Part shown: positions 14,324 through 27,093 of the stretch, piece after piece | Layout of the letters: each line of letters begins with the position of its first letter | How positions within the stretch are numbered: the stretch's first letter is position 1 | Assembly: GCA_022376515.1 (NCBI GenBank) | Contig: WTXI01000060.1 | Location: forward strand, 62,001 to 126,000 | Source: Lactifluus volemus | Lineage: Eukaryota > Basidiomycota > Agaricomycetes > Russulales > Russulaceae | Length of the DNA stretch: 64,000 nt | Direction: 5' to 3' | The notes under the pieces: model-generated | Told to the model about the DNA's origin: nothing | The model's input: only the letters and a program-made list of their open reading frames with translations | Database searches by the model: none | Made by a program: the position numbers and the translations under genes

Positions 14324-17300
14324 TCATAAAGCGACACCGAATACTTTACCCCCATGCTTGGACAGCAATTGTACAATATCGTGATGTCCACCTGTTGACG
14401 CCTCGTGCGACGCAGTTCGGCCCTCATAATTTTGCACATCGATATTACTCATGCCCCGCGCGAGTAGAGATTGTACGACGGGAAGATGTCCTCGAGTGAT
14501 GCTAGATGTAATGGGGTCTGTCCGCTGTCATTCTTGGCATTCGCATCGGCACCATGGTCGAGGAGGAACTCAGAAACTTCGAGACGCCCTGCTTGCGATG
14601 CCAGATGTAGTGGGGTCTGACCGCCGTTGTCTCGGGGATTTGTCTCTGCACCATGTTTGAGAAGAAGCCGAGTAACTTCGAGACATCCCACTTGCGATGC
14701 CCAATGTAATGGAGTTCGGTCACTCCCATCCCAGGTATCGGCATGTGTACCGTGTTCTAGAAGGAGCTGAGCAATTGCGAGACATCGTCCTTGTGACGCA
14801 AGATGTAATGGGGTCTGGCCACTAGAATCTGGGGTATTCGCATATGCACCACGGTCGAGAAGGAGCTGTGTGATTTCAAGATGTCCTCCTTGCAACGCCG
14901 AATGCATTGGAGTCCACTTGTTCTTGTCCGAGCATTCGATACGCCCCGTGATCGAGGAGGAGCTCAGCAACTTTCAGACCTCCTTCTTGCGAGGCCAAAT
15001 GCAATGGGGTCCGCTTGCTCCCGTCGCGAGCGTTCGGGTATGCGCCACGGCTGAGAAGAAGCTGAACAATTCCAAGATGTCCATCTCGGGATGCCAGATG
15101 TAATGGAGTCTGGCCACTGCCATCCCGTGTATTCGCATTTGCGCCGCGTTCGAGAAGGAACTCAGCAACTTCAAGACGTCCATCTTGTGATGCTGTATGC
15201 AACGGAGATCGGTTGCTCTCATCGCGGGTATCCATATTTTCGCCACGCTCGAGGAGGAGCTCAGCAACGTCAAGACGTCCTTCTTGCAACGCCCAGAGCA
15301 ATGGAGTCCTGTCACCCTGATCCCGGATGTCCGTGTTTTTGCCATGTTCGAGAAGAAGTCGAACAGCGTCAAGACGCCCTTCTTGCAACGCCCAAACGAA
15401 TGGGGTCCGGCCACTTCCGTCCCGGGCATTCGCATCTGCGCCGCATTTGAGAAGGAGTTCAGCAACTTTGAGGCGACCTTCTTGTAACATCCAATGCAAT
15501 GGAGTTCGATTGCTCACATCGCGAGCATTCGCATCCGCGCCACGCTCAAGGAGGAGCTGAGCGACTTCGAGATGTCCCTCTAGCAGCGAGGAATGCAAAG
15601 GGGTCAGATCGCTCGCCTCCCTGGCATTTATATTTGTGCCACGCTCGAGGAAGAGTTGAACAACTTCAAGGTATCCGCCTTGCGATGCGCAATGCAAAGG
15701 CGTCCGCTTTTCCTTGTCTCTAGCAGTCGCATCTGCGCCCCGCTCGAGAAGGAGCTGAGTAACTTCTAGATGCCCTTCTTGTAGTGCCACATGCAATGGT
15801 GTTCGTCCGAGAGCATCCCGAGAGTCGATATCTGCCCCGCATTCAAGGAGGAGCCGAGCGAAATCGAGTCGTCCTTCTTGTAATGCCCAATGCAACGGAC
15901 TGCCATTGTTCCCACCCTGTTCATTTACATTTGCGCCACGATCGAGGAGGAGACGAATGGCCTCGAGGCGTCCTCCTTGTAACGCCCAATGTAACGGAGT
16001 ATGGCCACTCCCGTCCAGGGCATTTGGATCTGCGCCACGCTCGAGAAGGAGCTGGGCAATTTCGAGATGCCCTTCTTGGAGAGCGTAATGCAATGGGGTG
16101 TGGCCGCTGTTATTCAGGGATTTCACATGTGCACCATGCTCAAGAAGGACTTGAACGATTTCAAGGTGTCCTGTTTGCGATGCATAATGCAATGGAGTTT
16201 GACCACTGCCATCTTTGGTCGCTGTATATCCATTCCCAAGAAGGAATTGAACAGTATCGAGATGTCCCCCTCTCGACGCCAAATGCAACGGGACCATGCT
16301 GCTTGGGCATGCGAGATATACGCCTTCTGAGATGAAATGCTCTAATATTCCTACATGTCCCAATACAGACGCCACAATCCACGGCCTGTGTCTCTGGGGG
16401 GTCCCGTAGTCGTAGTCGTATGTGCGATTCCGGGTGTTGTCAACAAGCCACCGCATAGTACTGTAGTCATATATAGTCGGATAATGAAAGGAGGTCGCGC
16501 TGATTTGTGATGGGTTTTGTGTGTGAGAATGGGGTGGCGGGTATCCAATTAGATGGTATGCGGATATCCAGTTTGTGAAATGCTGCATTCCTGGATCAAG
16601 GAGAAGTTGGATAGCGCCTTGGATATCACTACTCATAAGGTACTGTGCATTTTCTGATTGGATATGGTCCACCCAATGCCGGGCGGCATAGTTGGCTAGA
16701 GGAAAGTTTCTGACGCCATCCATGCCGGTCTCCCCGTCCAGTGATAGCAGGACTGCCAGAGAAGCTCGGACGACCATTTTGTGCGCATGAATCGTGTCAA
16801 TGTGGCGACGGGAACTTATGCTTCCTCTGGCAACGCTGCGGGATAATAAGAACTCCTTCACCGAGGGATGAGTAAATTGAACAATTTTGGATCCATGTAC
16901 TTCGACGATAGAGAGTAAACCAGAGCACATAGAAGGCAGGTCATCCTCTGGGTCTGTTGGGCGCCAACCCGTCTGAAGCTTAGGGATGGGAGCACCGAAG
17001 TCAAACGCGAGAAACTCTGCAAGCTCCTCAACGAGAAGGGGACGAAAAGAAACCAGAAGGCATTCCAGGAGAAGACGGGCACATTCCCACTGAGTATCAG
17101 GGATTTCTTCTAGGGTCCGCTCATATACCGTCCCGAGCGACGCCAGAACTTCGTCGAGAATGCGCTGGATACGCCGCGAGCAATTGGGGAGGACGTCTAG
17201 CTGACATATAACCCATCTGAACCTGTATGATAAGTATTAATGAGCGTCGCTAGGCATCCGCGGTCAATTGTCTTACATTCCATCAGCCTTTTGTAATAGC

Positions 17301-18999
17301 AGGTCGATGACCAGTTCTTTGTCCTCCGCTGCCCAGTTTCGCATCCCTGGCTTCGAGTCAACAACTGACCTGACAAACTGGATAAGCTCCTCTTTTGTGC
17401 GGCCTCGTTGTGGAGAGAAATGGAATGAAGTGCTAAAGGCGCAATGACAGCCGTGATGTCGACGTCGGGTCGACTGCTGACACAGATGTGGAGATTTGGA
17501 AGATGTAAACCCACAAGCTCCTCTACGAACGTCAGACATCTTCACGAGTGGGAAAACAGTTAGACGTTTTGGACATTCATCGATCCCATCGAGAATAACG
17601 TAGATTGGGGCTTGTCCCGGTAACCTCAGCATATCCTTTAAACATTGTGCAAGCGCGGTATCACTAGGATATTGTGAACCACAACGGTGGGCCGAATAGA
17701 AAGCAGAAAGAATGTTGAAGTAGGAGTCGGATTGATCATAAAGTTGGAAAATAAGAGAGGATAGCAAACTCCGGAGGTCCTTTTTGTTGTCATCCCGATC
17801 AAAATAAAAGAACGCCAGTGAAGCCAATTTAGCCTTGCACATGCTGTAGATATCCTCAATGATCGCGGAACTGGTTCATAGATGAGGTCCTGTAAAAACA
17901 TTTGAATGTTACCATACCAAAGGATGGTCTTGCCACAGCCCACTACGACGGCAAGATCAGTCTCTCGCTGTCACTGAGAGAACGACGATGAGACACACAT
18001 GTTCCATGAATCCATAGGAGGGATTTAAACGATTTCCATTCGGCGAAAGTGTTGCCTTGGATGAACCATTCTGACGTTCCATTGCGGTGAGCTTTCAGCG
18101 CGGTGCCGTGATTTTCCCATGGGTCAGGAGGGGTCAGCCATGTTTGAATGGCTTCCTGGAAATGTTCACCTGTGGGACAATCTCAGCGTCTGCGGTAAAG
18201 ACTGTCAACATCAAGGAATAACCGACGTTTTGAATTGTTCGTGTCAATAGCAGATTCTTGCATGATCGCTGGCAGCCGGTCAGAAATACTGTGATGGAGG
18301 TGGGTATTCCTGCTACACAAACATACTTAGAGCCTCCCGGACATTATCTGTGGATGCCTTGAAGTCTAATTCAACAAGTATTCAGGAAACTGTGAGTGAC
18401 AAACAAAAGTGAGAAATTGCTCACCGTCCATGACCACCGTCATATTCTGGACAAGACCATAGACGACTTGGAATGTCTGGGCTGCAGTTGTGCGAGCCTC
18501 GTCCTGCGTGAGTCGATCGAGCCTTTCCAGCACAGTCTCAATCTCAATCCTTCCTACGGCCTTCTGGTTCATCTGTTTGGCTGCCAAAGCGAGCGTGGTG
18601 AGAAGTTCAACCAATATTTTCACGACTATCTCTGTCATAGCCGCTGTAGGAGGTATCTTGATATAGATTTCAAGCCGGCGAAGGAAGATCGCGATCGACT
18701 CGAACAGGTTCACGAGATCATTGTAGTTCCCACCCTCGTGCGCACCAACCTGACAGACATGAATATTACAAAGAGACTCACATATGACTGAAGGAAGTCA
18801 TCACCTTTTCCCCGCTTCGGAATTCATCGAAGGTCTGTGCTTGTCCCTGGAGAAGGGAAATGAGGGACTCGAAAGAGTGACACGTCTGAAGTTGATGGAT
18901 GAGTGGATGCTGGTCGAAATTCGTCCCCGTCCGGTTTTCGTATTCCTTCCAGGCGGCCTGAAAAAGTACCTGAAAAACCGAAGATTCAGGAGCGTTCAT
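14324..18999 (-). CDS. NLR-like STAND protein A (Goodbye-like, NACHT, ankyrin)
   Basis: Putative fungal intracellular receptor. Exon 1 (from 18999) and exon 2 (to about 18430) give a Goodbye-like helical N-terminus (SVFQVLFQAAWKEYE; RLDRLTQDEARTTAAQTFQ). After short exons come WFIQGNTFAEWKS, WIHGTLGCGKTILC (Walker A, assembled across a 57-nt intron), FFYFDRDD, VILDGIDECP (Walker B) and LHICVSSRPD. A winged linker follows (SFRPLLVEELAEFLA, IVQFTHPSVKEFL), then about 20 ankyrin repeats. Small frame breaks sit at about 17395-17560 (three, net zero), 14945 and 14487; comparison with B shows the same protein continuing. Past the 14487 break the frame matches copy B to a stop at 14324. The partner and ligand are unknown. 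Confidence 0.85.
14340..16400 (-). repeat. Ankyrin repeat array of NLR A (99-bp period)
   Basis: About 20 repeats of 33 residues with the consensus xGxTPLHxASQxGxLEVxxLLLxxGAxxNxxD. In the DNA this appears as a 99-bp near-repeat. It also produces long open frames on the opposite strand that are only shadows. Confidence 0.9.
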
Positions 19000-20322
19000 A
19001 TCACGGGAGTTAAGCTGGCAAGTTGGAGTGGTAGTGGTTAGGGTGAGGGTGCGTCCGGCGCGTTATCGATCCGATATCGGCAGACCATTCAGATGGGCGC
19101 AGGGCGTACAAAACACGTTTCAGCCTCCCCACATATTGTGGTTGTTGAATCGGCGTTTTTATTTTTGGTTGGCAAGGTTATTAATAAACGATAGTTCCCG
19201 CTGGGAGGGGCTATGAGTCATCCCTTTCGTTCTGTGCTGAGCACACTTCCCATTTCCCATATCAGTGGAACAACACTGGCGAGCTGATTGCAACTGCACC
19301 TTCAACAGGGGCCACCCTCTATGGAATATACGCGAAACTTTGCTTCTCGTTAAGCCAGTGAAGGACCTCAGATCTTAACACTCCGACTCCGAGTCACCGT
19401 CCGCCAATCCTCTACCAGTCTCTAGCTTCTGCTTCCGTCAAGCACTGAAAGGTCAACAAGGCGGGTCAAAGGAGTTGTTATAGGAACATGGTGAATAAAA
19501 ATGCCGCTTGAAGGCGAACTTCTTGGATGTGCGTTTTAAGATGGTGTATCAGTATCATGTGGGAGTGCCGGCCAGCGATACAAATGGGTAGTGAGTATCA
19601 TGCACTCGAATCCCAGCCCAGAGGGCTCTTTTTAAAGAACTTACTGTCATCTTCTTGTGCAAGCTACTTCAACGACATAGAGGGGCCTCGCAGAAGCAAA
19701 CTTGGGTGTTCGCGCCTCCAGGTCAATACGTAAATATGTAAGTATGAGACTCCTTCTCGGGTCCTTAATATCGTCAAAGGTGTCACTTTCAAAGTGGATG
19801 AATGGTCGCAAGAGGAGAGGGTGGGATGAATTCGCAAGTTGATCGGGTATGTGCTACGTTTTCCGCGGAGTCGTTGGCAGCGCCGTCAATAAGTTTCCTG
19901 CTTGATATTCAGATAAAGGGTTCCAACGACCAGCAGAGCGAGAGTTTTTATAAGTTGACGCTTGCCAATCGTGCGATCTTTCCCTCTTGCGTCGTTGCAG
20001 AATAGAAATGAATCATGGTATCTCATAATTTTGGCCTAATGTCCTACCAACTCCTTTTCGTTGTCTTCATGCTATTCGTGATGCTGCGCTCGTTTTGTGT
20101 TATATTATAAGCAAATCATCTGTCGTACGAATGAAGGGTTAGCAATCGTTCAGTACGTACTCTCCGCCAGAAATGTGAAATAGCTTCGAGACATTACTAG
20201 TACAAACACGAGTCTTTGAATCACAGTGACATAACCCTGCCGACTAATCGGAATCTCATGCGCATGACAAACGTGCCCATCCTCTGGTGACTTTGTGCCC
20301 ATACGCGGCTACGACTTGAAAT
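19000..20322. other. Intergenic region between NLR A and NLR B
   Basis: 1.3 kb. The left part (19030-19130) resembles the region upstream of NLR B and C (GTTATCGAT-type motif, GGGCGCAGGGCG, CAGCCTCCC), so it is probably the related promoter of A. The right end (about 20200-20322) matches the 3' flank of NLR C at 26985-27090. The middle, 19200-20170, holds no gene I recognise. Confidence 0.5.
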
Positions 20323-23300
20323 TCATCCTCCATGTCGTGACAACAATTGCGCGATATCGTGGTGGCCACCTGCTGACGCCTCCTGAGACGCAGTCCGACC
20401 TTCATAGCTCCGCACATCGATACTATTCACGGGCCGCGCAACTAGAGATTGGACAACGTCCCGATGTCCTCCTCGTGATGCTAGATGTAATGGGGCCTGT
20501 CCAATGTCATTCTGGGCATTGGCATCCGCGCCACGGTCCAGGAGGAGCTCAGTTATTTCGACACGTCCCGCTTGCGATGCTAGATGTAGTGCGGTCCGAC
20601 CACCATTGTCTCGAGCATTCCTCTCTGCACCACGTTCGAGAAGGAGCCGAGTAACTTCGAGGTGCCCTCCTTGCGATGCCAAATGTAAAGGAGTTCGGTC
20701 ACTCCCATCCCACGTATCAGCAAATACGCCACGGTCCAGGAGGAGCTGAGCAATTTCGAGATGTCCCTCTCGCGATGCTAGATGTAACGGGGTCTGGCCA
20801 CTGGCATCCGGGGTATTCATATATGCGCCACGATCGAGTAGGAGCTGAATGACATCGAGACGTCCTCCTTCCATCACCGAGTGCATTGGAGTCCGCTTAT
20901 TCTCATCCCGGGCATTCGGATATGCTCCGTGATCGAGGAGGAGTTCAGCAACTTCGAGACATCCATTTTGTGAGGCCAAATGAAGTGGGGTCTGCTGACT
21001 TTCGTCGCGGGAGTTTGGATATGCACTACGTTTGAGAAGAAGCTGAGTAACTTGAAAATGTCCGCCTCGTGATGCCACATGTAATGGAGTCTGGCCGCTG
21101 TCATCGCGGGTATTCGCATTTGCCCCGTGCTCAAGAAGGAACTCAGCAACGTCAAGACGTCCATCTTGTGACGCAGTATGCATGGGGGTTCGTTCGCTCG
21201 CATCGCGGGTATCCACGTTTTCGCCACGCTCGAGGAGGAGCTCGGCAACGTCGAGACGCCCTTCTTGCAACGCCAAGAGCAATGGAGTCCTCTCGCACCC
21301 TTGATCTCGGATATCCATATTTTTTCCGTGCTCGAGTAGTAGTCGAACAGCGTCAAGACGCCCTTCTTGCAACGCCCAAACGAATGGTGCCCGGCCACTT
21401 CCGTCCCGGGCATTCGCATCTGCTCCGTGTTCAAGAAGGAGTTCAGCATCTTTAAGGCTTCCTTCTTGTAATGCCCAATGCAATGGGGCACGATTTTTCG
21501 CATCGCGAGCATTCACATCTGCGCCATGCTCGAGGAGGAGCTGAGCGACTTCGAGATGTCCATCTTGCAATGCGGAATACAAAGGCGTCCAATCGCTTTC
21601 GTCCCTGGCATTTACATTTACGCCACGCTCGAGGAACAGCTGAATGACTTCAAGATATCCCCCTTGCGATGCGCAATGCAAAGGCGTCCGCTTGTTCTTA
21701 TCTCTAGTATTTGCATCTGCCCCACTCTCGAGAAGGAGCTGAGTAACTTCTAGACGTCCTTCTTGTAGTGCCACATGCAATGGAGTTCGTCCGAGAGCAT
21801 CCCGAGAGTCGATATCTGCCCCGCACTCCAGGAGGAGCTGAGCGAAATCGAGACGTCCTTCCTGTAACGCCCAATGCAAGGGACTACCATTATCCCCACC
21901 CTGTCCATTTACATTTGCGCCACGGTCTAGGAGGAGACGAATGGCCTCGAGGCGCCCTCCTTGTAACGCCCAATGCAATGGAGTATGGCCACTCCCGTCC
22001 AGGGCATTTGGATCTGCACCACGCTCGAGAAGGAGCTGGGCAACTTCGAGATGCCCTTCTTGGAGAGCGTAATGCAATGGGGTATGGCCACTGTTATTCA
22101 GGGATTTCACATCTGCACTATGCTCAACAAGGACTTGAACAATTTCAAAGTGTCCTGCTTGCGATGCATAATGTAATGGAGTTTGACCACTGCTGTCCTT
22201 GGGCACCAAATATGAGTTATACCCGGACGCAAGAAGGAGTTGGACAACATCAAGATGTCCCCCCCTTGATGCCAAATGCAATGCGGTGCCGCTAGTCCCA
22301 CATGAGATGGTGGAAATTAAATTCCGTACAATGTCGACATGTCCCAATGCAGATGCCACGGTCAACGGGGTGTATCTCTGGACGCCACCATAGCTGGATC
22401 TGCTGTTACGGGCATAGGAAGTGAACGACCCTACGTCACCGAAACCATATATAGCCGGATAATGTGAGGAGGACCAGTTGACTTGTGACGGCATTTTTGG
22501 GTGTGGGTGTGGTGGTGTGTATGTTTTTAGATGGTATGCGGACATCCAGTATGAAAAATGTTGCTTTGTTGTATCAAGGAGGAGTCGGATATCAGGGTTT
22601 TGGAGAAGATAATTTGTATTCTCGGGCTGGATGTGGTCTATCCAGTATCGGGCAGCATAGCTAGCTAGAGGTAAGGTCCTGACGGTATCCATGCTAACTT
22701 CCTTATCCAAGGATAGCAGTACCCCCAGACAAGCTCGCACGACCATACTATGAGCATGACTCATATAGATATGGCCACGGGAACCTTCGTTTCCTGCATT
22801 GGAATGGCTGCGGGATATCAAGAACTCCTTCGCTGAAGGATGGGTAAATTGGACAATCCTCGATCCATTTACTTCGACGATGGAGAGTAAACCAGAGCAC
22901 GTGGAAAGTAAGGCTTCCTCTGGGTCCTTTGGGCGCAGACTCGCCTGAGGCCTGGATCCTGCAGCAAAGTCGAATGCAAGAACCTCTGCGAGCTCCTCAA
23001 CAAGAAGGGGGCGAAAGGACACAAGAAGGAATTGCAGGAGAAGGTGAGCACGTCCCCATTGGATATCAGGGATTTCTTCCAATGCTCGGTCATATATCCC
23101 ACAGAGCGAGGCCGGAAGTGCATCGAGAGTAGGTTGAAAATGTCGCGAAAGGCAGCTGGGAAGGATGTCTAGCTGACATATAACCCATCCAAACCTGTAT
23201 CATCAACATTAGCAAGCACGCAAGGGACAGGTCTATCGCCTTACATCCCATCACCCTTTTGCGAGAGCAGAGTGGTGACAAGTTCTTTCTCCTCCATAGC

Positions 23301-24986
23301 CCAGTTTCGCATCCCCGGTTTCCGGTCAACAATTGACCTCACGTACTGGACAATCTCCTCCTTTTGCGCGGGCTCGTCGTGAAGCGAAATGGAGTGAAGT
23401 GCTAAAGGAGAAAAGACAGTCGTGATGTCGAATTCTGGACGACTGCTGACGCAAATGTGGAGATTTGGAAGATGTAAACCAATAAGCACTTCCACAAACA
23501 TCAGGACAGCTTCACGGGGAGGAAATCTGCCGGTGGATGTTGGACATTCATCGATGCCATCAAGAATAATGAAGGTTGAGGCCTGTCGCGGGCAACTCAG
23601 CATATCCTTCAGACACTGTGTAAGTGCAGCGTCACTAGGGTGTTTTGATCCACGACGATGGGAAGAATAGAAATCGGAAAGGATCTTCAAGTACGAGTCG
23701 GATTGATCGTAAAGTTGGAAAATAAGGGAGGTGAGCAAGCCCCGGAGGCCCTTCTTTTTGTCGTCACTCCGGTCAAAATAAAAGAAGGCTAGTGAAGCCT
23801 GTGAAGCCTTGCGCATGCGATCGACCTCCTCTACTATTGCAGAACTGGTTCATAGATGAGGTTCCGCAACGAAAACTAGTCGAATGGAAACATACCATAG
23901 GATGGTCTTGCCACAGCTCACTACGATGGGGAGATCAGTCAGTCGCTGTCACCACAATGACGAGACGCACGTTTCCCATGAATCAATAGGAGTGAGCCAG
24001 ATGATTTCCATTCGGCGAAAGTGTCACCTCGGATGAACCACTGGCACGCCGAGGTTCCATCACGGTGAGCTTTCAACGCGATGTCATGATTTTCACATGG
24101 ATCGGGAGGGGACAGCCATGATTGAATGGCTTCCTGAAACTGCTCGCCTGTGGGACAATCTCAACGTCTGTAGAGTCAGCATCAGGAAATAACCAACGTT
24201 TCGAGTCGTTCATCCCGATCGCAAATTCTTGCATGATCGCTGACATCCCATCAGAAAGAAAAAAGTATAATTCCTTATTAGTCGAGCGTACCTAAGGCCT
24301 CCCGGACACTGTCTGTAGATGATTTGCATTCTGATCCAGTAGGTGTTCAGAAAACTGCGAGTCTTGACAAACAAAGTCAAAAATCGCTCACCGTCCATAA
24401 CGACCCTCATATTCTGGACAAGACCATAGACAGCCTGGAATGTCTGCGCCGCGGTTGTGCGAGCCTCGTCTTGGGTGAGTTGATCGACCCTCTGGAGCAG
24501 AGCCTCAACTTCATCCACTGCTACAATCTTCTCCCTTGTTTGTTTGACTGCGAAAGCGAGCGTGGAGAGTAGTTCAACCAATATTTTCACGACTATCTCT
24601 GTCATAGCCGCCGTAGGAGGTATTTTGACATAGATGTCGAGCCGCAGAAGGAAACTGGTGATCGACTCGATCAGATTCACGAGTCCTTTTGGGTGTCCGT
24701 CGTAGCCCCCATTCTGTATCGCAGCAATCTGACCGAATACAGGTCACAAAGACATACGGATATAGATGACCGAGGGAAATCATCGCACCTTGTCACCGTC
24801 TCGGGATTCATCAAAGGCTTGTGCCTGCTCCTGAAGAAGGGAAATGAGCGACCCAAAAGAGTCGCATGTTTGGAGTTGAAGCGCGAGTGGATGTTGGTCG
24901 AGATCTGTCCCCGTCCGGCCCGCGTATTCCTTGCAGGCAGCCTGAAAAAGTGCTTGAAAAACGGAAGATTCAGAAGGAGTACTCAT
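20323..24986 (-). CDS. NLR-like STAND protein B (Goodbye-like, NACHT, ankyrin)
   Basis: The best-preserved of the three receptors. Exon 1 (about 24792-24986) encodes SSVFQALFQAACKEYAGRTG. Exon 2 (to about 24393) encodes IPPTAAMTEIVVKILVELL and LTQDEARTTAAQTFQAVYGL. Later exons give QSWLSPPDPCENHD, WFIRGDTFAEWKS, GKLSCGKTILC (Walker A), SLAFFYFDRSDDKK, FIILDGIDECP (Walker B) and HICVSSRPEFD. A last large exon (20323 to about 23195) holds the winged linker and 20-21 ankyrin repeats without interruption. The second Walker A glycine is Ser here (GKLSCGKT), still fitting GxxxxGKT. Members of this architecture are linked to non-self recognition and programmed cell death in fungi; that role is inference here. 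All NACHT exons are in frame. Confidence 0.9.
20326..22400 (-). repeat. Ankyrin repeat array of NLR B (99-bp period)
   Basis: Twenty full repeats plus degenerate first and last units, 33 residues each. Every repeat has a position-matched counterpart in arrays A and C. Confidence 0.92.
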
Positions 24987-27090
24987 ATCACTCTGGAGCT
25001 GAGCTGTAGCGGTAGAGGTTTGAGTGAGGTTGGGTCACCACGTTATCGATACGATACGATATCGAGAAGCCACCCAAAAGCCTGGGCGCAGGGCGCAGCA
25101 TCGGCGACACGTTCCAGCCTCCCTACGTACTAGCGCAGATGCGGTTATAGACGCTCGTTTGGTGCATTTCCACATGGTCATTTTTGGTGGCAAGCAGATG
25201 AGATCTCACGTTGGTTTAGCCAGTCGACTGGCCAAGCCATCCACTTGGGGCGTATATTCCGAGTCTTACTTGGTCAGAGACCTTATCTCTTGTTGCGTAC
25301 GGAATTGTCCAAGGGGACATGTGAAGGTGATTGACTGATGCGTGACAGTGAAACCTAGGAGAGCCCAAGACAAGACATGGAAAAGTTGACCGAAGCCTGA
25401 GCATGAGTAGTAAGACTGCGGGTAAACGATGAGTGCATGACCTCCGTAGAGAAGGCATCAGAACGGATGATCGATGATCGTCTATAATCCTATGAACCTA
25501 CATAGGACAACATAGTGCTCACAAACTTGCAGTGGTCGGATGCACCATGAGCTGAATGGAATCACAGGCCAGAGAGACATGTTGATCCATCAAAGAGAAG
25601 TAACTGCTGAGCATCCAATACAATTAACGTGATACCAAGTACTTTGAACTATGTCCTCTACATAGGACTGGATTCAAGGGCATATTAATGGTATGTAGTG
25701 GTGCTCATTGTCTGGGCTCCGAGTCTGCTGTCCTGGCTCCCAGCCGGGCGGCCGGCCACCCAGTTCCCAGGCTTGCTCCGCTGCCAGCCAAAGACTCGGC
25801 TTGCCTCAAATTTATTATCTACTCTCACTGGCCTTCACCATTTTTTGTAGGACCAACGGCCAAAGGCGTTACGAGAGAAATAGCGCTACCGTGACCGCGT
25901 TGAGGTCGCTGGTGTCAGGGTCACACAGGTACTGTATCGATCGCAGTTTCAACCATCTGAGCGTCTGACACGCCGTGACCAGTGACCAGCGCTATTGTGT
26001 CACGTTATTCGCGCCCCTTCTACCGAACACGTTGCCCTCGAAAATATGGAGGGCATCCAGGCGTCCCTCTCAGACCGCCAATGTTTGGCCCTCCTCCAGG
26101 TGCTCCACATCCGAGGCTCCACCTCCCCCTTCCCCCTCTGTCCTCCTGGCTGGCCTACGGGCTGACTTCCCCGCTTCCACGGATGTTTACTGCCCAATCG
26201 CTGGGAAGCAAGGCGGCATTGAGGAGATTAGCGCAGGAAGGATCCCGCGAAAGTGAGTCCCACTGCTGGTGTTATCGATAAAGAGACTGACTCAGATAAC
26301 TGCACAGATGCCAGCAAGACCAAAGCCCACATCTTTTTCCTGGTGCTTTCTAGACAGAGTCCTTCGGCAGTTGGGCAGGCTCCATCAACATTTCCCTCAG
26401 AGGAAGACGAGTACTTCATCGGGTACCCCTCTCATCCATCCCACTCTAACGTTGCCAGTGTGGTCGCGTGCTCAGCGTTGGGCGCAACGCAGATTTTCCT
26501 CCTGCCAGATCTGAGCAAATGTCTTTCGAGCCCGACGCAACACCTTCCTCTGGGGAATGGCGTGATTGAGGGGGGAAAACTTCGTCATATTACTTGGGCA
26601 TTGTCAAGGCCGTTTTTATATTCATTCAAACTATCACATTAGTACAATTATTTGATATCAGCCTAAAGAAATTGAAGGAACTCGAAAGAATGGAGACTAG
26701 TACAATGCTGAGACATGGCCATTTCGCACGATCGCGCTTGTTTCGAATCGAAAATGGAATCGGGCAACATCATAACCAACGCATTTGACAATTTTTGTAT
26801 ATTCTTGAGACTTCAAAAAATCAAAAGAATGGGACGAATTGAATCGAACAATGAAACACAACAAGATGGAAAGTGAAACACGACCAGACGCTAGACACTT
26901 TGAGCATTACTCTCCCCTTCTCACGCGTCGGCGCGTTCATTCCACGGTCCCCCTGAAGTCCTCGTAATCGATATATCAAAACATTACTGTAAGGAGCACG
27001 AGTTTTTCAATCACAATGACATAACCTGGCCTGCCGACTAGTGACAAACGTGTCCATCTTTACGTGATCTTGCTATACCCATAACGCGGC
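24987..27090. other. Intergenic region between NLR B and NLR C
   Basis: 2.1 kb. 24987-25619 is a diverged copy of the DNA upstream of NLR C (32249-32919), including a piece of the CDC48 3' UTR. 26985-27090 matches the 3' flank of NLR B. The middle, about 25690-26560, is GC-richer and encodes Pro/Ser-rich fragments in several frames, none recognised. It may be a gene remnant or inserted DNA. Confidence 0.55.
25559..25619 (-). repeat. Duplicated fragment of the CDC48 3' UTR
   Basis: About 60 bp starting AATCACAGGCCAGAGAGACA align with 32864-32920, which ends at the CDC48 stop codon. There are roughly six mismatches and one 3-bp gap. Homology stops at the CDC48 coding boundary. Confidence 0.8.
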
Positions 27091-27093
27091 TTA

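Noticed and set aside
14451..16335. Long plus-strand open frames over the ankyrin arrays (also at 20295-22295 and 27120-29108)
   Set aside because: They are antisense shadows caused by the 99-bp periodic codon pattern of the ankyrin repeats and contain no independent homology.
20326..22400. Regularly spaced near-identical units suggesting a CRISPR-like array
   Set aside because: The units are 99 bp, translate into ankyrin repeats and diverge gradually; there are no spacers, and the genome is fungal.
23422..23670. Plus-strand frames across NACHT exons
   Set aside because: They are mirror frames of a well-supported minus-strand coding region.
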